From Phycisphaerae bacterium (GTDB taxonomy: Bacteria > Planctomycetota > Phycisphaerae > JAAYCJ01): DNA of 21,001 bases. The position numbers were made by a program, and so were the translations under genes. Shown here in pieces: positions 13,496-20,813 of the stretch (position 1 is the first letter of the stretch; every line of letters begins with the position of its first letter). The notes below the pieces were generated by a model that was given only the letters and a program-made list of their open reading frames with translations, had not been told where the DNA came from and did not search any database. Where the stretch lies: NCBI GenBank assembly GCA_012514125.1, contig JAAZAW010000100.1, forward strand, positions 1 to 21,001. The letters are read 5' to 3'.

Positions 13496-14635
13496 ATGAA
13501 CGAAATGACAACGGAAGAAAATTTCAGGCCTCGACATTCCCGGCTGATTATGGCGGGCAGAATTCTTTTCGCCGTCGCGGCATTGGCGATGGTGATCCAT
13601 TCAATTCAGTTTCATGACTATCTGGCGAAAGATGAACAGCGTTACCCGGTCGTCGCGGACCAGCCGGATCGATATCTGATCCGCGATGCGGCAGGGCAAG
13701 AGAGGGTTGTCTTAAAAAGCGATACCACCTGGAAGTACCGCATCGGGGCGATCACTCTGGCAAAAAATATCCGTGTAGGACCTGCAATGGCAGCGCTGGG
13801 GCTTTTTGCACTCGTACCGATATTGCTGACATATCGCTGGCGACAATTGCTTCGGGCACAACAGATCGATCTATCTTTCAAAACGGCGGCACAACTGACT
13901 TACGCGGGACTCTTTTTAAATTTTTTTCTGATCGGAACGACCGGAGGCGATCTGGTCAAAGCCTATTGGCTTGGACGATTTTCTCCCAAACGGGCGGAAG
14001 GGTTCGTCAGCGTCTTTGTCGATCGTTTCATCGGTCTGATCGTACTGATTTTTCTGGCGGCAGTCCTGGTGATCTTCATGTGGCGGGACCCACAGGTCGC
14101 TAAAATCAGCCGGGCAATAGGAATACTCGTGATCCTGGCGGCATCAGCCATCCTGGTGCTTTTCTCGCGAAGAATTCGCCGGTTAATTCGCTTTGATCGA
14201 TGGAAGTCCAAACTGCCGATTGCGGGAATGATCGACCGGATCGACCGATCGCTGCTGGCGTATCGACAATCGCCGCGATTGTTTTTGACGGCAATCGGGG
14301 CGACGGTGGTACTCCAGATTCTCAGTTCCATCGCCTCCTATTTTCTCGGCATCGCGATTCAAATCGATGCGGGCATCTGGTATTACATGCTGTATGTGCC
14401 GCTGGCCTTTCTGATCGGGTCGATTCCGGTGAGCGTCTTTTGGGGGCTGGGATTGCTGGAAGGCGCGTATGTGGGATTTTTCGCAGGCAGTGGTTTTGCA
14501 ACGGTAACGCAGGCCGCCATGCTGGCTATGGCGGTACGCCTGATGCAGATGTTCTGGTCCCTGCCCGGCAGTCTGGTCATGGCAACGGGGCTTCAAAAAA
14601 ACGAGAAAAACTTGGCCACGAATGACACCCCTTAA
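13496..14635 (+). CDS. UPF0104 / lysylphosphatidylglycerol synthase-type membrane protein
   Basis: A 379-residue inner-membrane protein of the LPG_synthase_TM (AglD/YbhN-like, flippase-like) family. The first helix spans about residues 19-38. A soluble stretch of about 60 residues follows (DEQRYPVV...SDTTWKYRI), then at least six more helices with family marks: FLIGTTGGDLVKAYWLGRF, VDRFIGLIVLIFL and SIPVSVFWGLGLLEGAYVGFF. Relatives move or modify lipids or lipid-linked sugars, but no catalytic aminoacyl-transfer domain is present, so no substrate can be named. The start is uncertain: no clear ribosome-binding site precedes 13496, and Met4 or Met19 are alternatives. The gene lies 70 bases after pyrC and 26 bases before the LOG-family gene, so a loose operon is possible. 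Confidence 0.85.
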   Translation: MNEMTTEENFRPRHSRLIMAGRILFAVAALAMVIHSIQFHDYLAKDEQRYPVVADQPDRYLIRDAAGQERVVLKSDTTWKYRIGAITLAKNIRVGPAMAALGLFALVPILLTYRWRQLLRAQQIDLSFKTAAQLTYAGLFLNFFLIGTTGGDLVKAYWLGRFSPKRAEGFVSVFVDRFIGLIVLIFLAAVLVIFMWRDPQVAKISRAIGILVILAASAILVLFSRRIRRLIRFDRWKSKLPIAGMIDRIDRSLLAYRQSPRLFLTAIGATVVLQILSSIASYFLGIAIQIDAGIWYYMLYVPLAFLIGSIPVSVFWGLGLLEGAYVGFFAGSGFATVTQAAMLAMAVRLMQMFWSLPGSLVMATGLQKNEKNLATNDTP

Positions 14636-14661
14636 AACGATGAAGGATTTTTTTACCTATC

Positions 14662-15177
14662 ATGAAGAACGGAAACATCATAACGGTTTTCGGATCGTCC
14701 AAACCCCAGCCCGGCGAGGCTGCATATAAAACGGCGTATGAACTGGGCCGTGCGCTGGCATCAGCGGGCTACACCGTCTGCAACGGCGGGTACGGCGGAA
14801 CAATGGAAGCGGGTGCCCGGGGTGCCAAAGATGCGGGCGGCAGGACCATCGGTGTGACCTGCGGCATATTTGGGCGATCAGGGCCCAACGCATTTCTGGA
14901 CAAGATCATCGAAACCGACAGCCTCTATCCAAGATTAACAAAACTGATCGAACTTGGCGATGGATATATTGTTTTACCCGGCGGCAGCGGCACATTGGTC
15001 GAACTTTCGCTGGTATGGGAAATGGTCGCCAAAAAATTGATGTGCCCCAAGCCGATTGTTCTGATGGGCGATTTCTGGAAACCGGTGATCGATATTTCCG
15101 CGATCGAAAGACCTAAAACAGTGGAACTTATTCAGTATGCCCATAGCGTCGAGGATGCGGTCAAACGCCTTTCCTAG
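14662..15177 (+). CDS. LOG-family (lysine decarboxylase-like) nucleotide phosphoribohydrolase
   Basis: A 171-residue Rossmann-fold protein with the two family signatures: GGYGGTMEAGARGAKDAGG (42-60) and PGGSGTLVELSLVWE (106-120), the latter matching the LOG motif PGGxGTxxE. Members cut nucleoside 5'-monophosphates, for example cytokinin riboside phosphates, into base and ribose 5-phosphate; the substrate of this protein cannot be told. The older label lysine decarboxylase for this family is misleading. The ATG at 14662 is preceded by AAGGA, but 14 bases away. A hairpin overlapping the stop codon and followed by T6 probably ends transcription. Confidence 0.88.
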   Translation: MKNGNIITVFGSSKPQPGEAAYKTAYELGRALASAGYTVCNGGYGGTMEAGARGAKDAGGRTIGVTCGIFGRSGPNAFLDKIIETDSLYPRLTKLIELGDGYIVLPGGSGTLVELSLVWEMVAKKLMCPKPIVLMGDFWKPVIDISAIERPKTVELIQYAHSVEDAVKRLS

Positions 15178-15187
15178 GCACGTTTTT
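15164..15187 (+). terminator. Probable terminator of the LOG-family gene
   Basis: AACGCCT (15164-15170), a 5-base loop, AGGC (15176-15179), a two-base bulge and GTT merging into a run of T to 15187. The stop codon TAG lies partly in the stem. Confidence 0.4.
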
Positions 15188-15201
15188 TCTTTATCGATCC
15201 C

Positions 15202-15444
15202 TCAGGAATGATCGGATTTATGATCTTCCGAAGATGATTTCACATCGTCGGCTTGATCGATCGACTTTTCGAGGGTACTTTGCGTCTCCGCCAGACCTCG
15301 CTTTAATTCATTAACCGATTTACCCAACGAACGAGCCAACTCCGGCAGGCGTTTGGACCCAAAGAGCAACAACGCCAAAACCAGAAGTGCCGCCAACTCG
15401 GGCCAACCCAGGTTCCCGATAAACGCCAAAGGTAAATGGGGCAT
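15202..15444 (-). CDS. tatA: Sec-independent translocase protein TatA/TatE
   Basis: An 80-residue protein with the classic layout: a short N-terminus, one hydrophobic helix (about residues 7-28, LAFIGNLGWPELAALLVLALLLFG), the FG-x-KRLPEL hinge, an amphipathic helix (ARSLGKSVNELKRGLAE) and a charged, disordered tail ending EDHKSDHS. It forms the pore part of the twin-arginine export system. The ATG at 15444 was chosen because GGAG lies six bases upstream; ATGs at 15447 and 15456 are in frame, the latter making GGAG part of the coding region. No tatC or tatB is adjacent. An extended -10 promoter lies about 50 bases upstream. Confidence 0.93.
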   Translation of the reverse strand: MPHLPLAFIGNLGWPELAALLVLALLLFGSKRLPELARSLGKSVNELKRGLAETQSTLEKSIDQADDVKSSSEDHKSDHS

Positions 15445-15494
15445 CATTTTCTCCATATCTGAATAACATTTCCGATTTAGCTGAACTGTTTTTT

Positions 15495-15503
15495 ATTATA
15501 GCA
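15495..15503 (-). promoter_or_regulatory. Extended -10 promoter of tatA
   Basis: On the minus strand TGCTATAAT (15503-15495): a perfect -10 hexamer with TGN extension, predicted start near 15488, leader of about 44 bases. No good -35 box. Confidence 0.6.
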
Positions 15504-15550
15504 CAACGCCCTCAGGGGTTCTCCAAATTTTTCAGATCGATTTCAATGGG

Positions 15551-15564
15551 ATGAAATATTTCAT
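15551..15564. repeat. Perfect 14-bp palindrome
   Basis: ATGAAATATTTCAT reads the same on both strands and lies directly after the stop of the dehydrogenase gene. It could be an operator or a chance AT-rich palindrome; no T-run follows. Confidence 0.3.
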
Positions 15565-15565
15565 G

Positions 15566-16573
15566 TTACCCAACCCTCATTAAATTTTCCTGCGTCACTT
15601 CGAAATAAAGAGGTTTACCGGTAACAAAGGCTTCGATTTCGTTAGCGACGAATGTACCGAGACGCAACTTGTTCTGATTGATGACTCCTGCTTCATGCGG
15701 TGTCAACATGACATTGGGTAAATGACGATAAGGGTGATCAAGGGAACATGGCTCTATGGGGTCGGTGACATCGAGGCAGGCGACAAAACGTTCTTTTTTG
15801 AGTTCTTCGATAAATTCCGGCTCGTTAATCAGGGCGTTGCGAGCGGTATTGATAAAGAGCGCACCATCCTTAAGCAAAGCAAAGTGTTTACCTCGTAACA
15901 TTCCCTTTGTTTCTTCGGTGCTTGGCGCATTGAGGCTGATTATCATACATTGAGAGAAAAGCTCTTCCAATGTCTCAACTTTTGTCACCGCCAATTTCGT
16001 TGCTTGCTCAATAGAGCAATAAGGATCATAGAGGAAAAGATGACACGAAAAGTTTTTAAGCAAATGGATCAAGTGTCTTCCGACATGTCCTGATCCAATA
16101 ATGCCGATATTTTGTTGATAGATTTCAAAAGCGCCGCCAAAATCTCCCAGCGGCTCGGACCATAGTCCCTTTCGTGCGCCGTTTGCTGCCCAGAAGGCTC
16201 GCTTGGATGCCGTTAAAATTAAACCCAGATTGAATTCGGCGACGCCATAGGCAATTGCTGCGGCGGCGCTGGTAACACGTACACCGGCATTCCAAACGGC
16301 ATCAGACAACACGGGCTTGACCGATCCCGCTGCGTGTGTCAGGAGTTTCAGTTGTTTTGCATGAGCCATGATTTCGGCATCTAGTGCCGCAGTACCCCAG
16401 GATGTAACGATGATCTCCACATCAGCACTATGTTTTAGTAAAAAGTCTTTATCGGCGTTTTCAACCCGGGTAAAAACAACGGGAGAACAGAACTGATTGA
16501 TTCTCTCCAGATCGGTAGAGTGAAAAAGTGTATGGAATAAATCCTGATTGACAGCATAAAGTAATTTTCTCAC
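15566..16573 (-). CDS. D-isomer-specific 2-hydroxyacid dehydrogenase family protein
   Basis: A 335-residue NAD(P)-dependent oxidoreductase. The Rossmann motif is NIGIIGSGHVGRHL (155-168). The catalytic set is Arg245 in NTARNALIN, a Glu near 274 in DPIEP, and His293 in LTPHEAG (family form TPHxAG). The N-terminal substrate domain is diverged, so the substrate is unknown; reduction of a 2-keto acid, or the reverse, is the family role. The start is GTG 16573, with AAGGA seven bases upstream; the frame is open up to a TTG at 16636 without support. Its codon use is more AT-rich than that of the flanking genes, and a repeat cluster lies just upstream, which may mean a separate history. Confidence 0.88.
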   Translation of the reverse strand: MRKLLYAVNQDLFHTLFHSTDLERINQFCSPVVFTRVENADKDFLLKHSADVEIIVTSWGTAALDAEIMAHAKQLKLLTHAAGSVKPVLSDAVWNAGVRVTSAAAAIAYGVAEFNLGLILTASKRAFWAANGARKGLWSEPLGDFGGAFEIYQQNIGIIGSGHVGRHLIHLLKNFSCHLFLYDPYCSIEQATKLAVTKVETLEELFSQCMIISLNAPSTEETKGMLRGKHFALLKDGALFINTARNALINEPEFIEELKKERFVACLDVTDPIEPCSLDHPYRHLPNVMLTPHEAGVINQNKLRLGTFVANEIEAFVTGKPLYFEVTQENLMRVG

Positions 16574-16675
16574 CGGATATTCCTTTACAATATTTTTCTG
16601 ATAGAGCAGGTATGGGCGACCTTTAAAAATCAACAATTATCTCTAAAATCTATAGAATAACGTCTTTTTTCGTAA

Positions 16676-16758
16676 AATGTTGATCGACAATTGACGATAT
16701 TCAATCGACTTCGTCTTCTTCAATCGTTTTTGTCTTTTTCGCCCGTTTCGGCCTTGCA
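16676..16758. repeat. Second, shorter copy of the 21-bp-type repeat
   Basis: Units start near 16676 and 16697 (21 bp apart), then about 16718 and 16737 (19-20 bp). Cores are TTGATCGAC, TCAATCGAC, TCAATCGTT and TCGCCCGTT. The second unit, ATATTCAATCGACTT, differs by one base from ATATTCGATCGACTT at 65-79, so the two loci are related and lie in the same orientation. It lies between two minus-strand genes in a 234-bp gap that holds nothing else recognisable. Confidence 0.6.
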
Positions 16759-16807
16759 AGTTTAGTGAGATTCATCAACCGACAGCTAAAACGATTTCAA
16801 GCTTCCA

Positions 16808-17647
16808 TCATCCTTTGGATGGGGATTGCATCGCCAGTAAGGAAGTGATCTCATCATGCAGCACAGTGAACACTGAGATTCCCCATTGATCGGATGCTTC
16901 TTCGATGAGCTTTCGGCTCCACTTCCAGCTTTCCATCGCCGCACAACGAACTTCCACTTCATCCAGCCGAGCCGTGGCGGCTGCATAGCGTAACTGGTCG
17001 GTGGCGGGCAGGTCGCGTTCCAGTAACCTGCTGGGAGTTAGCCAGTGATCCGTAGTGCCGCGCAACAGGCGGCAAAGCTGAAGTTGTTGCGGAGCAACGA
17101 TCGTCTGCATTAGCGCATGGGCCCGCGCAACTTCACCGCGTGCCAAAATCTGGGCCAGCGACAATGTCCAGTTCGTCAGTTCATAGCTGATCTGCCGGCT
17201 GGTCTTGACGGGATCGGGGCGACAAGGCTGCCTCAGACAAGCTACCGCCTCGGTCAGTCGTCCAGTGCGGTCCAGCAGGATCGCCGCGTTCGGATCGTGC
17301 AGATGAACCAGCCCTTGCCAGGTCGCAATCTCCGCGATACCTTTATCGGCCGACACAACATGAAACTCGCCCCGCATCAGGTCATCGAAAATGACGGCCA
17401 GAATACCATACATATTGATGTAGGCCAGCTTCAACGGCGCAAGCTTTTCAAGGAAAGCTCGACCGTCAAAGTTTTCAAGTTGATCGTCATTAACGTAGAG
17501 ATAGGCCTCAAGGTCCGAATACTCATCGGCCTCGTCCATCGTCCACGATCCATACAGCAACACGCTGTCCAGACGCTGATCCGCATGCGCAAGAGCGCAA
17601 AGCCTGTCGATCTTTTGTTCGAGGTTGGACGTGTGGAAACCGTTCAT
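16808..17647 (-). CDS. Nucleotidyltransferase resembling lincosamide nucleotidyltransferases (Lnu(F)-like)
   Basis: A 279-residue protein. The N-terminal nucleotidyltransferase fold has LLYGSWTMDEADEYSDLE (30-47): GS at 33-34 and the metal-binding Asp45/Glu47. Further stretches, such as APLKLAYINMYG, VIFDDLMRGEFH, ILLDRTGRLTEA, ILARGEVARAH and the late DHWLTPSRLLERDL, follow the layout I recall for Lnu(F)-type enzymes, which adenylylate lincomycin and clindamycin. This is by family resemblance; the true substrate is unknown. There is no ribosome-binding site. Instead a consensus promoter places the transcription start at or next to the ATG at 17647, which suggests a leaderless mRNA. An in-frame TTG at 17683 is the -35 box and not a start. 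Confidence 0.82.
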   Translation of the reverse strand: MNGFHTSNLEQKIDRLCALAHADQRLDSVLLYGSWTMDEADEYSDLEAYLYVNDDQLENFDGRAFLEKLAPLKLAYINMYGILAVIFDDLMRGEFHVVSADKGIAEIATWQGLVHLHDPNAAILLDRTGRLTEAVACLRQPCRPDPVKTSRQISYELTNWTLSLAQILARGEVARAHALMQTIVAPQQLQLCRLLRGTTDHWLTPSRLLERDLPATDQLRYAAATARLDEVEVRCAAMESWKWSRKLIEEASDQWGISVFTVLHDEITSLLAMQSPSKG

Positions 17648-17654
17648 GCGAGCT

Positions 17655-17683
17655 ATGTTAGACGCCGTACGATCATGTGTCAA
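17655..17683 (-). promoter_or_regulatory. Promoter of the nucleotidyltransferase gene, placed for a leaderless mRNA
   Basis: On the minus strand a perfect TTGACA (17683-17678), exactly 17 bases, then TAACAT (17660-17655). Only seven bases separate the -10 box from the ATG at 17647, the normal distance from -10 to the transcription start. Confidence 0.65.
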
Positions 17684-17843
17684 GAATATTCCGGGCGGAC
17701 CGGTTCACGATTTTTCTCTATCAGGTCCGGAAGCGGAGGTTTTCGAATGTGGTTACAAACCTTGTCCGACGAAGCCGGAGAGTCTTCAAATTTTCAGGCC
17801 GATTTCCATGGCGAAGACCCTTTTATGGTAATCACGCAAAACC

Positions 17844-17871
17844 TTGATAGTTGTTTTGTTTAAGATATGAT
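17844..17871 (+). promoter_or_regulatory. Promoter of the PfpI/DJ-1 gene
   Basis: TTGATA (17844-17849), 16 bases, TATGAT (17866-17871). The predicted start near 17878 gives a leader of about 32 bases. It is divergent from the nucleotidyltransferase promoter. Confidence 0.55.
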
Positions 17872-17909
17872 GGAGGTATGAATGAAAAACCATTAAGGGG
17901 GGCTAAACG

Positions 17910-18425
17910 ATGAAAGCATTGATTCTGACAGCGGATGGTTTCGAGGATATGGAATTATTTTATCCGCTGTATCGCATGAAGGAAGAAAATATCGACGTCG
18001 ATATCGCCGGTTCGATCAAAGGGGAAGTGTTCGGCAAGCATGGCTATCGCGTCGAGGCCAATCTGACCTTTGCCCAAGTTAATCCCGACCAATACGATCT
18101 GCTGATTCTGCCCGGTGGAAAAGGACCCGAAAAAGTTCGCCTCGACACCGATGCGTTAAAGATTACCAAGACCATGATGGAGTCCTGCAAAGTGATCGCC
18201 GCGATCTGCCACGCATCGCAGATTCTGATCTCGGCCGGTCTGGTCAAAGATAAACAAATGACCTGCTGGCAGGGAGTCCGCGACGACCTCAAAGCCGCCG
18301 GTGCCCACTATCTGGACCGCGAAGTCGTCATAGACGGGAACCTGATCACCAGCAGAATGCCCGACGATCTGCCGGCATTTTGCCGGACGATCTTCAGCGT
18401 GCTGAAAATTGGGGTCGAAGGATAA
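17910..18425 (+). CDS. PfpI / DJ-1 family protein
   Basis: A 171-residue protein closely matching the Pyrococcus PfpI layout: FEDMELFYPLYRMKEE (11-26), GKHGYRV (42-48), LILPGGKGPEKVRL (65-78), and the nucleophile elbow AAICHASQILISAG (97-110). Cys100, His101 and Glu74 sit at the same numbers as the PfpI triad. Family members have been described as intracellular proteases, glyoxalases or deglycases; which applies cannot be told. AGGGGGG lies seven bases before the ATG. Its end is convergent with the subtilase gene, and a GNRA-type hairpin (GAATC-GCGA-GATTC, 18438-18451) covers the junction. Confidence 0.92.
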   Translation: MKALILTADGFEDMELFYPLYRMKEENIDVDIAGSIKGEVFGKHGYRVEANLTFAQVNPDQYDLLILPGGKGPEKVRLDTDALKITKTMMESCKVIAAICHASQILISAGLVKDKQMTCWQGVRDDLKAAGAHYLDREVVIDGNLITSRMPDDLPAFCRTIFSVLKIGVEG

Positions 18426-18449
18426 AACCTGGGGTCCGAATCGCGAGAT

Positions 18450-19745
18450 TCAGGAACCGGTATCTGAGATTTTGATGCCGATATGATACGCATCGCCGAA
18501 ATTCTTCTGTAATATCCGCTCCGCCAGATCGGGACGGATTTTGTCGATGAAAGTCAAATGATCGAGCAGCCAGGGTCTTTGGAGCATCATCCGGCCTGTG
18601 GCAGGATTCAACGTGCCAAGTTCCTCGAAAACAGCGGGATCAAATCGATATTCTTCCACAAACCGCCGTTCGCGGCGCCGGTTCAGACAAACCACCAGCC
18701 CTGCAAGTCCCGTTGCGACCCAAATGATCAGCCCGATCTGTCTGCCGACGATCTCTCCCCCTATCCAGAGTGCGTAATACTCGAACCCCCAGATAAACAC
18801 CCCGATCAAAAGGCCCTGCACGAACGGCCCGAACAGGTCGTTTCGTTTCCAGGCAAGAATCGAAACCATCAGCCAGATCGCCAGGTAAATCAACCGGCAT
18901 ACATCCAACGCAATGACCATTCTTCGAAAAACCGGATCGACCCGATACAGCGCCGAATAAGGATCGATGCGCCCCGCTCCCATCAATTGAGCCTTGAAAA
19001 AAGCGTCGTTGCTCAAAGGAACCGCCGTCCGCAAAAGCACATTCACCGCGTCGCTGGGCGAAAGCTCGGGCCGGCGACTCATGATCAGTCCCAGCAACCC
19101 ACTGACGCGAGGCGCGGCGAACGACGTCCCGCCGTAAATCCTGTAGGTGAAATTTTGTCGAACACCCGGGCCTGTTCCTTTTAATCCCTGCGCAACGATC
19201 CGGGACTTCAGGAACCCCTCCGCCGCGATTCGGATATGTCTGCCGTAATTTGAATACGACGTTTTCCGATCCGCCCCATCAACCGCCGCAACCGCCAGAA
19301 CGCCCGGATATCCCGCCGGGTACATGGGGCGATCGGTCCGGTCATTGCCCGCAGCCGCCACCAGCACAATCCCCTGCCCAAGCATTTTTTCGATCAGGTC
19401 CCGTTCCCGCTCATCGGCCAGATAACTGCCGAAACTCATATTGACGACAATCTTCTCGCGAGGATTTTTTATCGCAAAGTCCAGAACATCCTCAAGAATA
19501 GCCAGGTAAATATCGCGCTGAACCTTCTCGCCCAGAGAAAGCATTCTGATATCGCAGCAGTCCCCGCTTTCGCGCACTGCCCGGGTTACATCCTCGCCGT
19601 GATTCTCATCGCCGACAAACGTATCGAGGATAAAAATGACTGGACGATCCGACGATGGAACGCTCGCCTGGCAGGCGGGAATCACCTGTGCGAAAATAAC
19701 AACTAAAGGCACAATTCTAAAAAGAGTATAGGAGTTCAGCATCAT
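18450..19745 (-). CDS. Membrane-anchored subtilisin-like (S8) protease
   Basis: A 431-residue protein. A signal sequence (about 5-24) ends in VIPAC, a possible lipobox (Cys25). The S8 domain (about 35-265) has Asp41 in FILDT, His49 in ENHGEDV, the oxyanion Asn134 in AAAGND and Ser208 in GGTSFAAP. Only eight residues separate Asp and His, far fewer than in subtilisin. Three hydrophobic helices follow (about 276-299, 304-327, 336-355), then a basic stretch (NRRRERR) and a roughly 75-residue tail that should lie in the cytoplasm. The protease domain would face the periplasm. No ribosome-binding site precedes the ATG pair at 19745; TTGCAA and TATGTG upstream would allow another leaderless start, but weakly. 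It lies 66 bases after the epimerase gene. Confidence 0.88.
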   Translation of the reverse strand: MMLNSYTLFRIVPLVVIFAQVIPACQASVPSSDRPVIFILDTFVGDENHGEDVTRAVRESGDCCDIRMLSLGEKVQRDIYLAILEDVLDFAIKNPREKIVVNMSFGSYLADERERDLIEKMLGQGIVLVAAAGNDRTDRPMYPAGYPGVLAVAAVDGADRKTSYSNYGRHIRIAAEGFLKSRIVAQGLKGTGPGVRQNFTYRIYGGTSFAAPRVSGLLGLIMSRRPELSPSDAVNVLLRTAVPLSNDAFFKAQLMGAGRIDPYSALYRVDPVFRRMVIALDVCRLIYLAIWLMVSILAWKRNDLFGPFVQGLLIGVFIWGFEYYALWIGGEIVGRQIGLIIWVATGLAGLVVCLNRRRERRFVEEYRFDPAVFEELGTLNPATGRMMLQRPWLLDHLTFIDKIRPDLAERILQKNFGDAYHIGIKISDTGS

Positions 19746-19811
19746 TGATTTTCACATATGTGCATCAACCTACTTTGCAAAAGGAATTTGCCAAACCTTG
19801 CCGTCATCGAA

Positions 19812-20813
19812 TTAATGGGTATCCCTTTGATCGAGATACCACTTGACCGTCTTCGGAATGCCGACCTCGAAGGAAACCGCAGGTTTCCAACCCAAAGCGC
19901 GAATTTTTTCGTTGGAATATAAAACTCGCCTTCCCATAAGCCAGGCGGCATAGCGGGAAATAAACGGCGGATGTTTCATGCCGATCATCTTGCCTGCCAC
20001 TTCCATGATCAAACCGGCGGTCCGGGCAACCTTGTAAGGCACTTTTTTCGTCACCGGTCCGGCGTTGAGCGCCTTGGCGATGGTGTTCCAATATTCACTC
20101 AGGGTAATCACCCCATCCGAACAGCAATTATAAACTTCGCCCAGCGCCTCGGGCGTATTGGCGACAAGAATCGCTCCCTGGGCCACATTTCCGGCATAAG
20201 AAAGACTCAGACGATTATTCCCGTCACCGATGATTTTAACTTTTCGTTTTCGAATCGCGTCAACCATCCTGCCGATCGACGCGCGGTCCCGTTCACCGTA
20301 AAGCCAGCTCGGACGAACGATCGAAGCTTTGATCCTCCCTTCCTTGTGCCACTGCCGAATCATCGTTTCAACTTCGATTTTGGCCTTGCTGTAATAGCTC
20401 CAGCGATAAAGATTTCGACCCAAGGGCGCGGTTTCGTCGATAACCAGTCCCTCTCCATCCACGTAGCCGTAAACGCTGATCGTACTGATATGCAAAAATC
20501 GTTCGATCCCCGCTTGCGATGCGGCATGAATCAGATTGCGTGAACCATCGATGGTCCCCTGCTGAAATTCTTCCCATTTGCCCCAGTCGCCGACCTTGGC
20601 TGCGGAATGATAAACCACTCGCACACCCTGTGTCGCTTTTTTCAATGCGTCGTGATCGGACAAATCACCGTAGATTTTTTCGACGCCAAGCGAATCCAGA
20701 AATCGCGTATCCGAGCCGGGGCGAACCAGCACCCTGACCTTTTCACCACGCATATGCAATTGCTCAACAATGTGACTTCCCAGAAGTCCGGTCGCACCTG
20801 TCACCAGATTCAT
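19812..20813 (-). CDS. Extended short-chain dehydrogenase / NAD(P)-dependent epimerase family protein
   Basis: A 333-residue Rossmann-fold protein. It has the NAD(P) motif TGATGLLGSH (5-14), the acidic GDL turn (49-51), the ISTISVYG strand with the catalytic Ser region (109-116) and the YSKAK pair (Tyr141, Lys145). The substrate part (DGNNRLSLSYAGNVAQGAI...) resembles 3-beta-HSD / dihydroflavonol reductase-like relatives more than UDP-glucose epimerases, so the substrate is open. The start is ATG 20813 because GAGGTG lies six bases upstream; a GTG at 20822 belongs to that site. It is probably cotranscribed with the downstream subtilase. Confidence 0.9.
   Translation of the reverse strand: MNLVTGATGLLGSHIVEQLHMRGEKVRVLVRPGSDTRFLDSLGVEKIYGDLSDHDALKKATQGVRVVYHSAAKVGDWGKWEEFQQGTIDGSRNLIHAASQAGIERFLHISTISVYGYVDGEGLVIDETAPLGRNLYRWSYYSKAKIEVETMIRQWHKEGRIKASIVRPSWLYGERDRASIGRMVDAIRKRKVKIIGDGNNRLSLSYAGNVAQGAILVANTPEALGEVYNCCSDGVITLSEYWNTIAKALNAGPVTKKVPYKVARTAGLIMEVAGKMIGMKHPPFISRYAAWLMGRRVLYSNEKIRALGWKPAVSFEVGIPKTVKWYLDQRDTH

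Noticed and set aside
15252..15262. GATCGATCGAC inside tatA as a further repeat copy
   Set aside because: A short match within conserved coding sequence, with no second unit at 21 bp.
18434..18455. Bidirectional terminator at the PfpI/subtilase junction
   Set aside because: The GAATC-GCGA-GATTC hairpin is real but lacks a T-run on both sides.
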